A DNA stretch of 64,000 nucleotides from assembly GCF_902459745.1 (NCBI RefSeq), contig NZ_CABPSJ010000002.1:806001-870000 (forward strand), read 5' to 3'. Positions 9,499-18,890 of this stretch are shown piece by piece. The notes beneath the pieces are model-generated. The model worked only from the letters and a program-made list of their open reading frames with translations, was not told the origin of the DNA and made no database searches. How positions within the stretch are numbered: position 1 is the stretch's first letter; each line of letters starts with the position of its first letter. A program made the translations under genes and the position numbers. Source of the stretch: Pandoraea communis (GTDB lineage Bacteria; Pseudomonadota; Gammaproteobacteria; Burkholderiales; Burkholderiaceae).

Positions 9499-10434
9499 TC
9501 AATGCGGCGACTTGCCCGTCGCTGATGCGGACATCGCAAGAGCACTGCCACCGTCCTTACGATCGTGTCCGTGCTCGTGCTCATGATCGTGACCGTTGAG
9601 CCACACCACCAGCGTCAGCCCGACAGCGATCAACAGGATCTGAGGCAGCGCATCGCGCGGCGACGTCCGACGCTGCATCTGCGGCATCAGGTCCGACACG
9701 GCGATGTAGATGAAACTGCTCGCCGCCAGCGCCAGCAGATACGGGATCAGGCTCTGCAGACGGTCGAGCATGAAGTAGCCCAGCACCCCGCCCGCCAGCG
9801 CCGTCAGGCTCGACGCCAGCGTCAGCACCAATGCTTTGCGGCGCTTGAAACCCGCATTGAGCAACACCATGAAGTCGCCGAGTTTGTGCGCCACCTCGTG
9901 GACGGTGATCGACACCGTTGCCGCCACCCCGAGACGCGGATCGGCCAGAAACGCCGCCGCAATCACAACGCCATCGGCAAAGTTGTGAATCGCGCTGCCA
10001 ACCAGAATCATCCAGCCGCCCTTGCCCGCCTCGTGGGCATCGTGCCCATGCTCGTGATGATGCCCGTCGCCCTCGTGATGGTGGCTGTGGCGCAAGAGCG
10101 AGAGCTTCTCCAGCAGGAAGAACCCAAGCAACCCGCCCAACAGCCAGCGCGTGATGACGTGCGCGTCGACGTGCGACTCCAGACTCTCAGGCAGCAGATG
10201 CAACAGCGCCGTGCCGAGCAGCACGCCCGCCGAGAAACTCACCATCTTGTCGATGAGCCTGGAGAGCAGGCCGAGCGACAGCGACGCCGCCCCGGCAAGG
10301 CTCAGCACGCCGGAAGCCAGCGTGGCGATAACGATGAATAAGAAGATGGTGTCGATGGTGATTCTCCCGCAGGCAAGCCGGCGATTTAACCAGCTTTTAC
10401 CGTTACAGGCAAACCGTCGGCTCGCGCAGCGCAA
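9499..10434 (-). CDS. ZIP-family divalent metal transporter
   Basis: Imports zinc or another divalent metal across the inner membrane. There are about eight hydrophobic segments, a His/Glu/Asp-rich cytoplasmic loop near residues 110-135 (HSHHHEGDGHHHEHGH) and the metal-site helices HNFADGVVI and VHEVAHKLGDF that define ZIP proteins; the C-terminus is again His-rich. The start is unclear. The only standard start codon is TTG at 10434, which has no well-placed ribosome site and adds a basic tail. The first transmembrane helix begins near 10356, where a strong GGGAG lies seven bases before an ATC codon (see findings). Confidence 0.88.
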   Translation of the reverse strand: MRCASRRFACNGKSWLNRRLACGRITIDTIFLFIVIATLASGVLSLAGAASLSLGLLSRLIDKMVSFSAGVLLGTALLHLLPESLESHVDAHVITRWLLGGLLGFFLLEKLSLLRHSHHHEGDGHHHEHGHDAHEAGKGGWMILVGSAIHNFADGVVIAAAFLADPRLGVAATVSITVHEVAHKLGDFMVLLNAGFKRRKALVLTLASSLTALAGGVLGYFMLDRLQSLIPYLLALAASSFIYIAVSDLMPQMQRRTSPRDALPQILLIAVGLTLVVWLNGHDHEHEHGHDRKDGGSALAMSASATGKSPH

Positions 10435-10505
10435 AGACGTTCGACGTCCCCCGATACGCTCGAACGACTCAACAAACCCGACGGCCCACCCGCAGCCCCC
10501 GCAAC

Positions 10506-11381
10506 TCAGACCACACCATGCTTGCGGAACCAGTTCAACGCCAGCGTCCAGCCCGCCTTCGCGTCGGCCTCGACATAGCTCGACCGGTAGTCGGCGAAGA
10601 AGGCGTGCCCCGAATTCGGGAACACCGTCAGTTCCGACCCCTTCGATGCCGCGTTGCCCTTGGCAAGGGCCTCGCGCGCCCGCTCGACGCTCGCGACCGG
10701 AATACCCGCATCCTTGCCACCGTACAGACCGAGCAGCGGCCCGTGCAGCTTGCCTGCGATATCGATCGGATTTTCGGGGAAGTCGGCACTCTTGTCGCCG
10801 ACGATACGCCCGTACCAGGCCACCGCCGCCTTCACGTTCGGGTTGTGGACGTCATAAAGCCATGCCACGCGACCGCCCCAGCAGAAACCGGTGATGCCCA
10901 GACGCTTCTCGTCGCCGCCATTGGCCACCGCCCATTTGACCGTCGCATCGATATCGCTCAGCACCTGTTTGTCCGGCGTCTTCGAGACGATCTGCGACTG
11001 AATCTCGGCAATTGTCCCCAGCGACTGCGGATCGCCCGCGCGCGCGAACAATTCCGGCGCAAGCGCCAGATAGCCGAGTTTGGCGAACCGGCGGCAGATG
11101 TCGGCAATATGTTGATGTACGCCGAAGATCTCCGAGACCACGACGACGGTCGGCAGATGCGTCTTACCGGCAGGCTTCGCGTAGTAGACCGGCATCTTGA
11201 TGCCCGGCACGGTCAGCATGACCTCGCCCGCGTCGAGCCCTTGTGTGTCGGTGGTGATGGTTTCGGCAGCCACCGGCAGCACGGCCAGCGCAAACGCCGA
11301 GCCAGCGGCGGTCTTCAGAAAATCGCGGCGATTGCGCGGCGCCACTTCGGGCACGAGACTATCCAGATCCGCTTGCGACAT
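10506..11381 (-). CDS. Dienelactone hydrolase family protein with Tat signal
   Basis: A 291-residue alpha/beta hydrolase of the dienelactone hydrolase family. The catalytic Cys is in GFCWGG near residue 165, the Asp in YGGKDAG near residue 220 and the His in NSGHAFF near residue 257. A twin-arginine signal RNRRDFLKTAAG followed by a hydrophobic stretch is seen at residues 17-38, so the enzyme is probably exported folded to the periplasm. The ATG at 11381 has GGAG upstream; the frame is open to 11501. Dienelactone itself may not be the substrate, because many exported paralogues are uncharacterised. Confidence 0.9.
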   Translation of the reverse strand: MSQADLDSLVPEVAPRNRRDFLKTAAGSAFALAVLPVAAETITTDTQGLDAGEVMLTVPGIKMPVYYAKPAGKTHLPTVVVVSEIFGVHQHIADICRRFAKLGYLALAPELFARAGDPQSLGTIAEIQSQIVSKTPDKQVLSDIDATVKWAVANGGDEKRLGITGFCWGGRVAWLYDVHNPNVKAAVAWYGRIVGDKSADFPENPIDIAGKLHGPLLGLYGGKDAGIPVASVERAREALAKGNAASKGSELTVFPNSGHAFFADYRSSYVEADAKAGWTLALNWFRKHGVV

Positions 11382-11609
11382 GTCGCACTCCAGAGAAAAG
11401 CGTCGGTAGAAGAATTGCCGGGAAACCGCCAACGGAAAAGACGGGAATCGTCGATCCGGGCCGGACGTTCGGATATTACTAGAGAGGGCGCGCGCATGCA
11501 CTCGGACACTGGCGCGCCGATGATCGGATCTATCCGAAACCGCACACGTCCAGCAGAGGAAGACCGGCGCAAGGCAGGGACGGCACGCTCGCCCCCCCTG
11601 CGGCCAACG

Positions 11610-12989
11610 TCAATGCAACTTGACGCGCGGTACGGTGGAACGCCGCAGACGATTGGCAATGGTATCGAGCATCATGCGCCAGACACCATGCAGCGCCGCC
11701 ACGTGCATGCGATAGAGCGACGTGTACATCACCCGGGCGAAGAGCCCTTCGATGAACATGCTGCCACCGATCAGGCCGCCCATCAGATTGCCCACCGCGC
11801 TGAACTTGCCCAGCGAGACAAGCGATCCGAAATCGCGATAGGTGAATGCCGGCAAGCTTTGCCCTTTGAGCCGGGCATCAATGGCCTTGACCAGAAAACT
11901 CGCCTGCTGATGCGCGGCTTGCGCACGCGGCGGCACAAAGCCGTGTTCCGGCCATTCGCAGCTCGCGCAGTCGCCAAAAGCGAAGATGTCCGAATCCGTC
12001 TTGCTTTGCAACGTCGGCAAGACCTCAATCTGATTCAGACGATTGACGGCAAGCCCCAACGTACCGAGCACCGGCGGGGCCGTGATCCCCGCCGACCAGA
12101 CCGTGATATCCGCGGGCAACACCTTTCCGCCGGTAGTCGTGACCTCGTTCTTGCGCACCTCGGCGACCGAATCGCCGCAAAGAATGTCGACATCGAGCTT
12201 GCCGAGCAATCCGGCAACCGCGCCGGACACACGCTCAGGCAGCGCCTTCAGAATGCGCGGACTCGATTCGATGATGGTAATGCCCACATCCTTTCGCGGA
12301 TCGAGCTTCAGGCCGTAGGAGCGAAGGACTTCCGCCGTGTTGCGCAGCTCCGCCGAAAGCTCCACGCCCGTGGCGCCTGCACCGACGATGACGAGGTTGA
12401 CCTTGCGACGCCCCGGGGCCGGCAAGCGCTCACCGCCTTGCGTGCCTTCGGGCACCTCGTTCACGCCGGCATGCTGTGCCGCCGGTGTTTCCGAATCATT
12501 CTGTGCGCGCACACAGGCCGCCATCAGGCGACGCCGGAAGCGCTCGGCCTGCTCGACCGTATCCAGTGCGATAGTGTTTTGCTGAGCCCCAGGCACACCG
12601 AAGAAGTTGGTGGTGCTACCCATGGCGAGGACAAGCGTGTCGTAGGGCAACGTACGCTCTGGCAGCAGATCGCCCTCGCCTTCGTCAGCCGCCGCCGGCA
12701 CGGCCGCCAGTCGGATCGTCTTGGCAGCGCGATCCAGCCCGATCATCTCGCCTGCGGCGAACTCGAAGTGATGCCAATTGGCCTGAGCAACGTACGAGAG
12801 CTGGTGCGTCGCGGTGTCCATGACACCGGCGGCGACCTCATGCAGCAGCGGTTTCCAGATGTGCGACAGCGAACGGTCGACCAGCGTGATTTGAACGTCC
12901 TTGCCACGCCCGTACTTGTCGCCCAAGCGGGTGACAAGCTCCAGACCGCCGGCGCCGCCGCCGACCACAACGATGCGATGCACACTCAC
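11610..12989 (-). CDS. Type II NADH dehydrogenase (NAD(P)/FAD-dependent oxidoreductase)
   Basis: A 459-residue flavoprotein that should oxidise NADH and reduce quinone without pumping protons. The FAD-binding Rossmann motif VVVGGGAGGLELV is at residues 7-19 and the NADH-binding motif VIVGAGATGVELSAEL lies near residue 200. FAFGDCA near residue 330 is the second FAD contact. The C-terminal part contains a hydrophobic segment (about residues 375-415) that fits membrane anchoring. An insertion of about 30 polar residues (near 165-195) precedes the NADH domain. It is monocistronic in appearance. Confidence 0.9.
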   Translation of the reverse strand: MSVHRIVVVGGGAGGLELVTRLGDKYGRGKDVQITLVDRSLSHIWKPLLHEVAAGVMDTATHQLSYVAQANWHHFEFAAGEMIGLDRAAKTIRLAAVPAAADEGEGDLLPERTLPYDTLVLAMGSTTNFFGVPGAQQNTIALDTVEQAERFRRRLMAACVRAQNDSETPAAQHAGVNEVPEGTQGGERLPAPGRRKVNLVIVGAGATGVELSAELRNTAEVLRSYGLKLDPRKDVGITIIESSPRILKALPERVSGAVAGLLGKLDVDILCGDSVAEVRKNEVTTTGGKVLPADITVWSAGITAPPVLGTLGLAVNRLNQIEVLPTLQSKTDSDIFAFGDCASCEWPEHGFVPPRAQAAHQQASFLVKAIDARLKGQSLPAFTYRDFGSLVSLGKFSAVGNLMGGLIGGSMFIEGLFARVMYTSLYRMHVAALHGVWRMMLDTIANRLRRSTVPRVKLH

Positions 12990-13192
12990 GATAACTCCCT
13001 GTGCTTGGAAAACCGTCCAGCCGGTCGGTCACTGCCGCCCCGGCGATAGCGATCACCTTACCGCAGAGTGCGGACTTCGGGTATGCCCGCATCTCTATTC
13101 CCGCTATTGCAAGAACCCGAGCGCGGCGGCAGCCAAGGCGCGCTGCATCTTGTATCGCGCACGCACTTTAGGCGCCAGCCCAGCCAACCTCG

Positions 13193-15931
13193 TCAGTGCG
13201 CCTGTTCCCAATTCTCGCCAACGCCCACCTCCGCCACGAGCGGCACGCGCAGCTTTGCCACGCCGCACATCAGTTCCGGAAGACGCTTGCGAACTTCCGC
13301 CAGTTCGTGATCGGGCACTTCCAGCACGAGTTCATCGTGGACCTGCATGATCTGACGCGTCTGCAAGCCTCTGTCGTCCAGCCAGCGCTGTACGGCGATC
13401 ATCGAGAGCTTGATGAGATCGGCGGCGGTGCCCTGCATCGGCGCGTTGATCGCCGCCCGCTCGGCAGCCTGGCGACGCGGCCCGTTGCCCCCGTTGATGT
13501 CCGGCAGCCACAGCCGGCGGCCGAACACCGTCTCGACGTAACCGCGCGCCTTGGCGCTCTTGCGCGTCTCGTCCATGTAACGTGCGACGCCGGGGTAACG
13601 CATGAAATAACGATCGATGTACTGCTTGGCGGCGTCGCGCTCGATCCCGAGGTTCGCGGCCAGCCCGAACGCGCTCATGCCGTAGATCAGACCGAAGTTG
13701 ATGACCTTGGCGTAACGACGCTGCTCGGAAGAGACTTCGAGCGGCGTGACGGCAAAGATTTCCGCGGCCGTCGCCCGGTGGATGTCCTCACCGTTGGCGA
13801 ACGCGCGCAGCAGGCTTTCGTCGCCGGAGATATGCGCCATGATGCGCAGTTCGATCTGCGAATAATCGGCCGATACCAGTTGACTGCCCAGCGGGGCGAT
13901 GAACGCTTCACGAATGCGACGCCCCTCGGCCGTGCGCACCGGGATGTTCTGCAAATTCGGATCGTTCGATGCCAGACGTCCGGTGATCGCCACCGCCTGT
14001 GCGTAGTTCGTGTGCACCCGGCCGGTCGACGGATTGACCATCTTCGGCAGCTTGTCGGTATAGGTCGACTTGAGCTTGGCGAGGCCACGATAGTCGAGCA
14101 ACACCTTCGGCAGCGGATAATCTTCGGCCAGTTTCTGAAGCACTTCCTCGTCGGTCGACGGGGCACCGCTGGCCGTCTTCTTGACAACCGGCAGTTGCAA
14201 TTGCGTGAAGAAGATGTCGCCGATCTGCTTAGGGGAATTCAGATTGAATTGCTGCCCGGCCAATGCATACGCCTCGGTTTCGAGCGCGATCAACTTGTGG
14301 CCGATTTCGTCGCTTTGCGCGGCGAGGCGAGCGGTATCGACGAGCACGCCGTTGCGCTCCATGCGCTGGAGCACACGCGCCGTCGGCATTTCGATGCTGC
14401 TGTAGACGAACTCCAACGTGGCTTCACGCGCCACATCGGGATAAAGCGCGCGATGCAAACGCAGTGTGATGTCGGCATCCTCCGCAGCGTATGCCTTGGC
14501 CTGTTCGATGCCGACTTCATCGAAGCCGATCTGCTTGACGCCCTTGCCGCACACATCCTCATACTTGATCGTCGTCACACCGAGGTGACGCGACGCAAGA
14601 CTGTCCATGTCATGGCTGCGATGCGACTCGACCACGTATGACTGGAGCAGCGTGTCGTGCTCGATGCCGCCCAGCCTGATGCCGTAGTTCTCGAGCACAT
14701 GCGAGTCGTACTTGAGGTTCTGACCGACCTTCTTGTGGTCCGGGCTCTCGAGCCAATGCTTCAGGCGCGCGAGAACTTCGTCACGCGGCAATTGTTCGAC
14801 CTCGCCCGGTGCGCGGTGCGCCACCGGGATATAAGCCGCACGCCCCGGCTCGCACGAGAACGAGAGACCGACAAGTTGCGCCTGCATCGCGTCGAGCGAC
14901 GTCGTCTCGGTATCGAACGCCGTCAGTTCCGCCGCTTCGATGATCTTCAGCCATGCGTCGAACTGTTCCCACGTCAGCACGGCGTCGTACTGACGTTCGA
15001 TCGTGTCGGCCGCGGGCGCCGGTGCCTGCTCGCCAGCCTGCGTGGCGGCAGCGGCCTCTGCCTCACGCAGCAGCGTCTTGAAGCCGTGACGCGCAAAGAA
15101 ATCGCGCAACGTCTCGGTGTCTTCGGGTTGCGTCTGCAAGCTGGCTTCGATGGACGTGACCTGCGGCGCGAGATCGCAGTCGAGCGCAACCGTCACGAGC
15201 TTGCGTCCCATAGGCAGCCAGTCGAGAGCACGTCGCAAATTCTCGCCTACCGCGCCCTTCACTTCCGCCGCATTCGCGACGAGGTTGTCGAGATCACCGT
15301 ATTGCGTGAGCCACTTGACGGCCGTTTTCGGTCCGCATTTTTCCACACCCGGCACGTTATCGACCGTATCGCCCACCAGGGTGAGGTAATCGACGATGCG
15401 CTCGGGCGGCACGCCGAATTTCGCGGCAACCGCAGCGGCGTCGAGCGTCTCGTTGGTCATCGTGTTCACGAGCGTCACGTGATCGTTCACAAGTTGCGCC
15501 AGATCCTTGTCGCCGGTGGAGACCACCACGCGCATGCCTCGCGCGGCCGCTTGCTTCGCGAGCGTGCCGATGACGTCATCGGCTTCCACGCCGTCGATCA
15601 TCAACAGCGGCCAGCCCATGGCGCGCACGGCTTCGTGAATGGGTTCGATCTGCGCGCGCAAATCTTCCGGCATCGACGGACGGTTCGCCTTGTATTCGGC
15701 GTACCAATCGTCGCGGAACGTCTTGCCCTTGGCGTCGAAAACGCAGGCGCTATACTCTGCATGTACGTCTTTACGCATGCGGCGCAGCATATTGACGATG
15801 CCGTGCAGCGCCCCGGTGGGTTCGCCGTTGGGGCCGCGCAAATCCGGCAGGGCGTGATAGGCTCGATAAAGATAACTCGAACCATCGACCAATAAGAGCG
15901 TCTTACCTTCCAGACTTTGCTGTTCCGACAT
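13193..15931 (-). CDS. polA: DNA polymerase I
   Basis: A 912-residue repair and Okazaki-fragment polymerase with all three domains. The 5'-3' exonuclease is at the N-terminus (LLLVDGSSYLYRAYHAL). Proofreading appears intact: FDTETTSLD (Exo I), NLKYD (Exo II) and YAAEDAD (Exo III) are all present in the middle. The family A polymerase domain shows SADYSQIELR and VHDELVLEV near the C-terminus. The ATG at 15931 begins the conserved N-terminus; 17 extra upstream residues are open. Its start codon abuts the start codon of the divergent LOG gene (CATATG). Confidence 0.98.
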   Translation of the reverse strand: MSEQQSLEGKTLLLVDGSSYLYRAYHALPDLRGPNGEPTGALHGIVNMLRRMRKDVHAEYSACVFDAKGKTFRDDWYAEYKANRPSMPEDLRAQIEPIHEAVRAMGWPLLMIDGVEADDVIGTLAKQAAARGMRVVVSTGDKDLAQLVNDHVTLVNTMTNETLDAAAVAAKFGVPPERIVDYLTLVGDTVDNVPGVEKCGPKTAVKWLTQYGDLDNLVANAAEVKGAVGENLRRALDWLPMGRKLVTVALDCDLAPQVTSIEASLQTQPEDTETLRDFFARHGFKTLLREAEAAAATQAGEQAPAPAADTIERQYDAVLTWEQFDAWLKIIEAAELTAFDTETTSLDAMQAQLVGLSFSCEPGRAAYIPVAHRAPGEVEQLPRDEVLARLKHWLESPDHKKVGQNLKYDSHVLENYGIRLGGIEHDTLLQSYVVESHRSHDMDSLASRHLGVTTIKYEDVCGKGVKQIGFDEVGIEQAKAYAAEDADITLRLHRALYPDVAREATLEFVYSSIEMPTARVLQRMERNGVLVDTARLAAQSDEIGHKLIALETEAYALAGQQFNLNSPKQIGDIFFTQLQLPVVKKTASGAPSTDEEVLQKLAEDYPLPKVLLDYRGLAKLKSTYTDKLPKMVNPSTGRVHTNYAQAVAITGRLASNDPNLQNIPVRTAEGRRIREAFIAPLGSQLVSADYSQIELRIMAHISGDESLLRAFANGEDIHRATAAEIFAVTPLEVSSEQRRYAKVINFGLIYGMSAFGLAANLGIERDAAKQYIDRYFMRYPGVARYMDETRKSAKARGYVETVFGRRLWLPDINGGNGPRRQAAERAAINAPMQGTAADLIKLSMIAVQRWLDDRGLQTRQIMQVHDELVLEVPDHELAEVRKRLPELMCGVAKLRVPLVAEVGVGENWEQAH

Positions 15932-16666
15932 ATGACCAAGAGAAGAAAAGAGATACCCAGTCTGCGCATGCTGGCAGACCATGAGCGCGCCACCGCAAAA
16001 AAAGCGCGCGCGTCGTGGCAGATGTTCACGATTATGGCAGAGTTCATCGAGGCGACCGAGTACCTGTCCGAGATCCGGCCGGCCGTCAGCATCTACGGCA
16101 GCGCGCGTATCAAACCGAAATCGCCGTTCTACAAACTAACGATGACCATCGCCCGCAAATTCTCCGACAACGGGTTTGCGGTGATCTCCGGCGGCGGCCC
16201 CGGCATTATGGAAGCGGCCAACAAGGGCGCACATGGCGGCGCCTCGCCGACCGTGGGTCTGAACATCGAATTGCCGCACGAACAAAAGGGCAACCAGTAT
16301 CAGGACATCTCGCTGCGCTTTCGTCACTTCTTCACACGCAAGGTCACCTTTGTGAAGAATTCGGATGCCTTCGTGATCATGCCGGGCGGCTTCGGTACGC
16401 TCGATGAGCTGTCCGAAGTCCTCACCCTCATCCAGACGCAGAAGTCGCGTCATGTCCCCGTGATTCTCGTGGGCACGGAGTTCTGGACGGGGTTGCTCGA
16501 CTGGGTGCGCTCGACGATGTTGCCGATGGGACTCATCGGCGAGAAGGATCTCGACCTGGTGAAGGTCATTGACGATCCCGACGAAATCCTCAAGGCCGTG
16601 TTCGCCTTCTATGAAGGCCGCATCGAGCCCGAGTCGGAAACCAGCGAGAAGATGTTCTACCTGTAA
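15932..16666 (+). CDS. LOG-family protein (cytokinin riboside phosphoribohydrolase-like)
   Basis: A 244-residue Rossmann-like protein with GGGPGIMEAANKGAHGG near residue 85 and PGGFGTLDELSEVL near residue 150, the two signature motifs of LOG/lysine decarboxylase-like proteins that hydrolyse nucleoside 5'-monophosphates such as AMP or cytokinin nucleotides. The physiological role in non-plant bacteria is uncertain. The start at 15932 (MTKRRKEIPSLR) resembles Burkholderiales homologues from memory; an alternative is the ATG at 15968. It is divergent from polA with no space between the start codons. Confidence 0.88.
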   Translation: MTKRRKEIPSLRMLADHERATAKKARASWQMFTIMAEFIEATEYLSEIRPAVSIYGSARIKPKSPFYKLTMTIARKFSDNGFAVISGGGPGIMEAANKGAHGGASPTVGLNIELPHEQKGNQYQDISLRFRHFFTRKVTFVKNSDAFVIMPGGFGTLDELSEVLTLIQTQKSRHVPVILVGTEFWTGLLDWVRSTMLPMGLIGEKDLDLVKVIDDPDEILKAVFAFYEGRIEPESETSEKMFYL

Positions 16667-16683
16667 TCGCGACAATCTTCGCC

Positions 16684-16736
16684 ATGAAAAAACCCTCAAG
16701 GGTTGGATTCATGTCCAACGCTTGGGGGTTTGCGTT
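16684..16736. terminator. Long hairpin between LOG and YeeE genes
   Basis: An outer stem (AAACCCTCAAG pairing with CTTGGGGGTTT, one G-T pair) encloses an inner stem (GTTGGA / TCCAAC). It lies between convergent genes and is probably a terminator, although the T-run is short. Confidence 0.55.
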
Positions 16737-16790
16737 ATCACGGGCGCCGTTTTCTCGGCAGACACGGGATCTGCCGAGGCCTTGTGTCGA

Positions 16791-18026
16791 TCAGCAGCCA
16801 GTTTCGCGCGGGGTGGTTTCCACCGCCAGACCGAACAGCGGACGCAGGCGTGTGCCGAACACATTGCCGAAAAACGCTGCCACCAGCCACAGCCAGCCGT
16901 GCAGGCTGCCCGAAACAATGCCACTGAAATACGCCCCGATATTGCAGCCGTACGCCAAACGCGCGCCGTAACCGAGCAGCAACCCGCCCACGACGGCCGC
17001 AATCAGCGAGCGCACGGGGATCTTCCACACGGGAGCGAACTTGCCGGCGATGGACGCGGCGGCGAGCGCCCCGAGAATGATGCCGATGTCCATCACAGAC
17101 GTAACGTCTTGTGCGACCGGTGCATTCAGCACGTTGACCTGCTTCGCCCAGTACGGCCACGAGGCCACATCGACGCCGAGCGCCATGAAGGCCTTGGCGC
17201 CCCAGAGAGCGAACGCCGACGTCACGCCCCACGGACGACCGGCCAGCGCCAGCGTCGCGTAGTTCAGCAGCACCAGCGCCAACGCCCCCCACAACAGCGG
17301 CCACGGGCCACGCAAGAGCGCAGGCGTGCCCTTCGCACTACGCGTCATCGGCACGCCGACGACCCGCCCATGACGACGCTTTTCCGCCCACAACGTGAAG
17401 GCGCCGATCGCAGCGAACAGCACGAGATTCGCGATAAGCGCGGGCCACAGCCCCCACACCTTGACCAGTGAGACCGGCTTGATATGCGGCAACGATTCCC
17501 ACCAGGGCAGATGCGCCGTCGCGACCACCGAACCGACGATGAAGGCGGCCAGCGTGACGATCATGCGCGTGCTGCCGCCGCCCACCGTGTAGAGCGTGCC
17601 CGACGCGCAGCCGCCGCCGAGTTGCATGCCAACGCCGAAAATAAAAGCGCCGAACGCCACCGACACGCCAACCGGCGAGACGAGTCCGACGACCTTGTTA
17701 CCGAAGAGCGTTCCGTCGGCCAGCGCAGGGAAGAACAGCAGGACGCCGACGGCGAGCATCACCATCTGCGCACGCAGCCCCGCACCGCGACGATCGGCAA
17801 TGAACACACGCCATGCCGACGTGAAGCCGAACGCGGCGTGATAGAGCGCCACACCGAGCAGCGCCCCCACACCGGCCAACGCGGCCTGCTTCGGGCCGAC
17901 GGTGGCTTGCAGATAGGCGATGCCGGCGGCAATCAGCACCAGCGCAATGGCGAGCGGACGGGCGTTATATGCGGACGGCGAAGGCGGGGCCGTTTTGACG
18001 ACGGCGGAAGCAGCGGAAGAAGACAT
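16791..18026 (-). CDS. YeeE/YedE family membrane protein (sulfur-compound transporter type)
   Basis: A 411-residue integral membrane protein with about ten hydrophobic segments. The repeated half-signatures GGGCASGTLYTVGGG (near residue 125) and YGCNIGAYFSGI (near residue 370) contain the conserved cysteines of YeeE/YedE (TsuA) proteins, which conduct thiosulfate or related sulfur compounds across the inner membrane. It is a fused, long version with both halves in one chain. No tusA lies directly beside it; a tusA gene is 9 kb away. The start at 18026 opens with MSSSAASAV; the frame extends to 18068. Confidence 0.88.
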   Translation of the reverse strand: MSSSAASAVVKTAPPSPSAYNARPLAIALVLIAAGIAYLQATVGPKQAALAGVGALLGVALYHAAFGFTSAWRVFIADRRGAGLRAQMVMLAVGVLLFFPALADGTLFGNKVVGLVSPVGVSVAFGAFIFGVGMQLGGGCASGTLYTVGGGSTRMIVTLAAFIVGSVVATAHLPWWESLPHIKPVSLVKVWGLWPALIANLVLFAAIGAFTLWAEKRRHGRVVGVPMTRSAKGTPALLRGPWPLLWGALALVLLNYATLALAGRPWGVTSAFALWGAKAFMALGVDVASWPYWAKQVNVLNAPVAQDVTSVMDIGIILGALAAASIAGKFAPVWKIPVRSLIAAVVGGLLLGYGARLAYGCNIGAYFSGIVSGSLHGWLWLVAAFFGNVFGTRLRPLFGLAVETTPRETGC

Positions 18027-18393
18027 GAATTGCGGACTCCAGAATGCAGATGGGCGGCACGCGGCCACCCATCAAGACGACGTTGGAGGATGCCAGAACA
18101 CAGCAGTGAGGAAAACGACCCTTTCGTGATTCGCTTATTACCGGAAGGAATATAGCGGATAGCGATCGCGTGCTCCCGGCCGGCCGGACCACTCGCCCAC
18201 GCCCCCGCTCAAGCCCCTTGAAACGACCTCCCGGAATGCAGCACCGCCCCGCAGGCAAGGAACCACGGCGTATTCAACGCGATTTCACGATGCGAAGCGG
18301 GGGACGTTTGATAGAATGGACATATTGGAACCCGCTGCGCCGCCCCGGCTTGCCCCAACGTCGCGGATGCGTTCCCGCCCTCGGAGAATAATG
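18027..18393. other. Divergent intergenic region, yeeE / DUF2782
   Basis: About 370 bases without a gene separate two divergent genes. It includes a GC-rich palindromic patch around 18175-18188 (CGGCCGGCCGG) and a -10-like TAGAAT at 18312-18317 pointing to the DUF2782 gene. No clear -35 was found. Confidence 0.4.
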
Positions 18394-18762
18394 ATGAAAA
18401 CGCGCCTTTCCCGTGCCCTGCCCCTGCTGTTCGGTGCCGGCCTGTTGCTCACCGGCCATGCATTTGCCCAGGATGGCAAGGAAACCGCCGCGCAAGCCGC
18501 CAAACGCGAAGCTGACGCCCGCGCCGCTGCCACCAGCACCTCGTCGGTGGACGTCAACCAGGAGCGCAAGCCGAGCTACTACGTCAACGACCAAGGCACG
18601 ACCGTGACCGAGTATCGCGATCGCGGCAAGCCGACGGAGATCGATGTCCACTCACGATTCGGCACCAATTACCAGTTGACCACGCCACCGGACAACTCGC
18701 CGCGAGCGCGCGACAACACGTCGCAAAACGACCGCTTGCCGTCTGTCGGTCTGAAGTTCTGA
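18394..18762 (+). CDS. DUF2782 domain-containing secreted protein
   Basis: A 122-residue protein with a Sec signal peptide (basic start, hydrophobic residues about 8-24, cleavage after a HAFA-like site) followed by an Ala-rich linker. A small conserved domain contains YYVNDQGTTVTEYRDRGKP, typical of DUF2782. Function is unknown; the domain is expected in the periplasm. It sits just upstream of thrB, as in many betaproteobacteria. The start at 18394 lies seven bases after GGAG; the adjacent ATG at 18391 is possible. Confidence 0.85.
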   Translation: MKTRLSRALPLLFGAGLLLTGHAFAQDGKETAAQAAKREADARAAATSTSSVDVNQERKPSYYVNDQGTTVTEYRDRGKPTEIDVHSRFGTNYQLTTPPDNSPRARDNTSQNDRLPSVGLKF

Positions 18763-18890
18763 CATCTCTGGTAATCTGACTCACCCCCGCGTGCCGCCTG
18801 GCGGCACGCCAGCTTCCTGTATGTCTTGATTCAGCGGCCCGCTGCACGTGCACGGGCCGTTTGTCTGAGACACCTCCACTCAACGCACGC

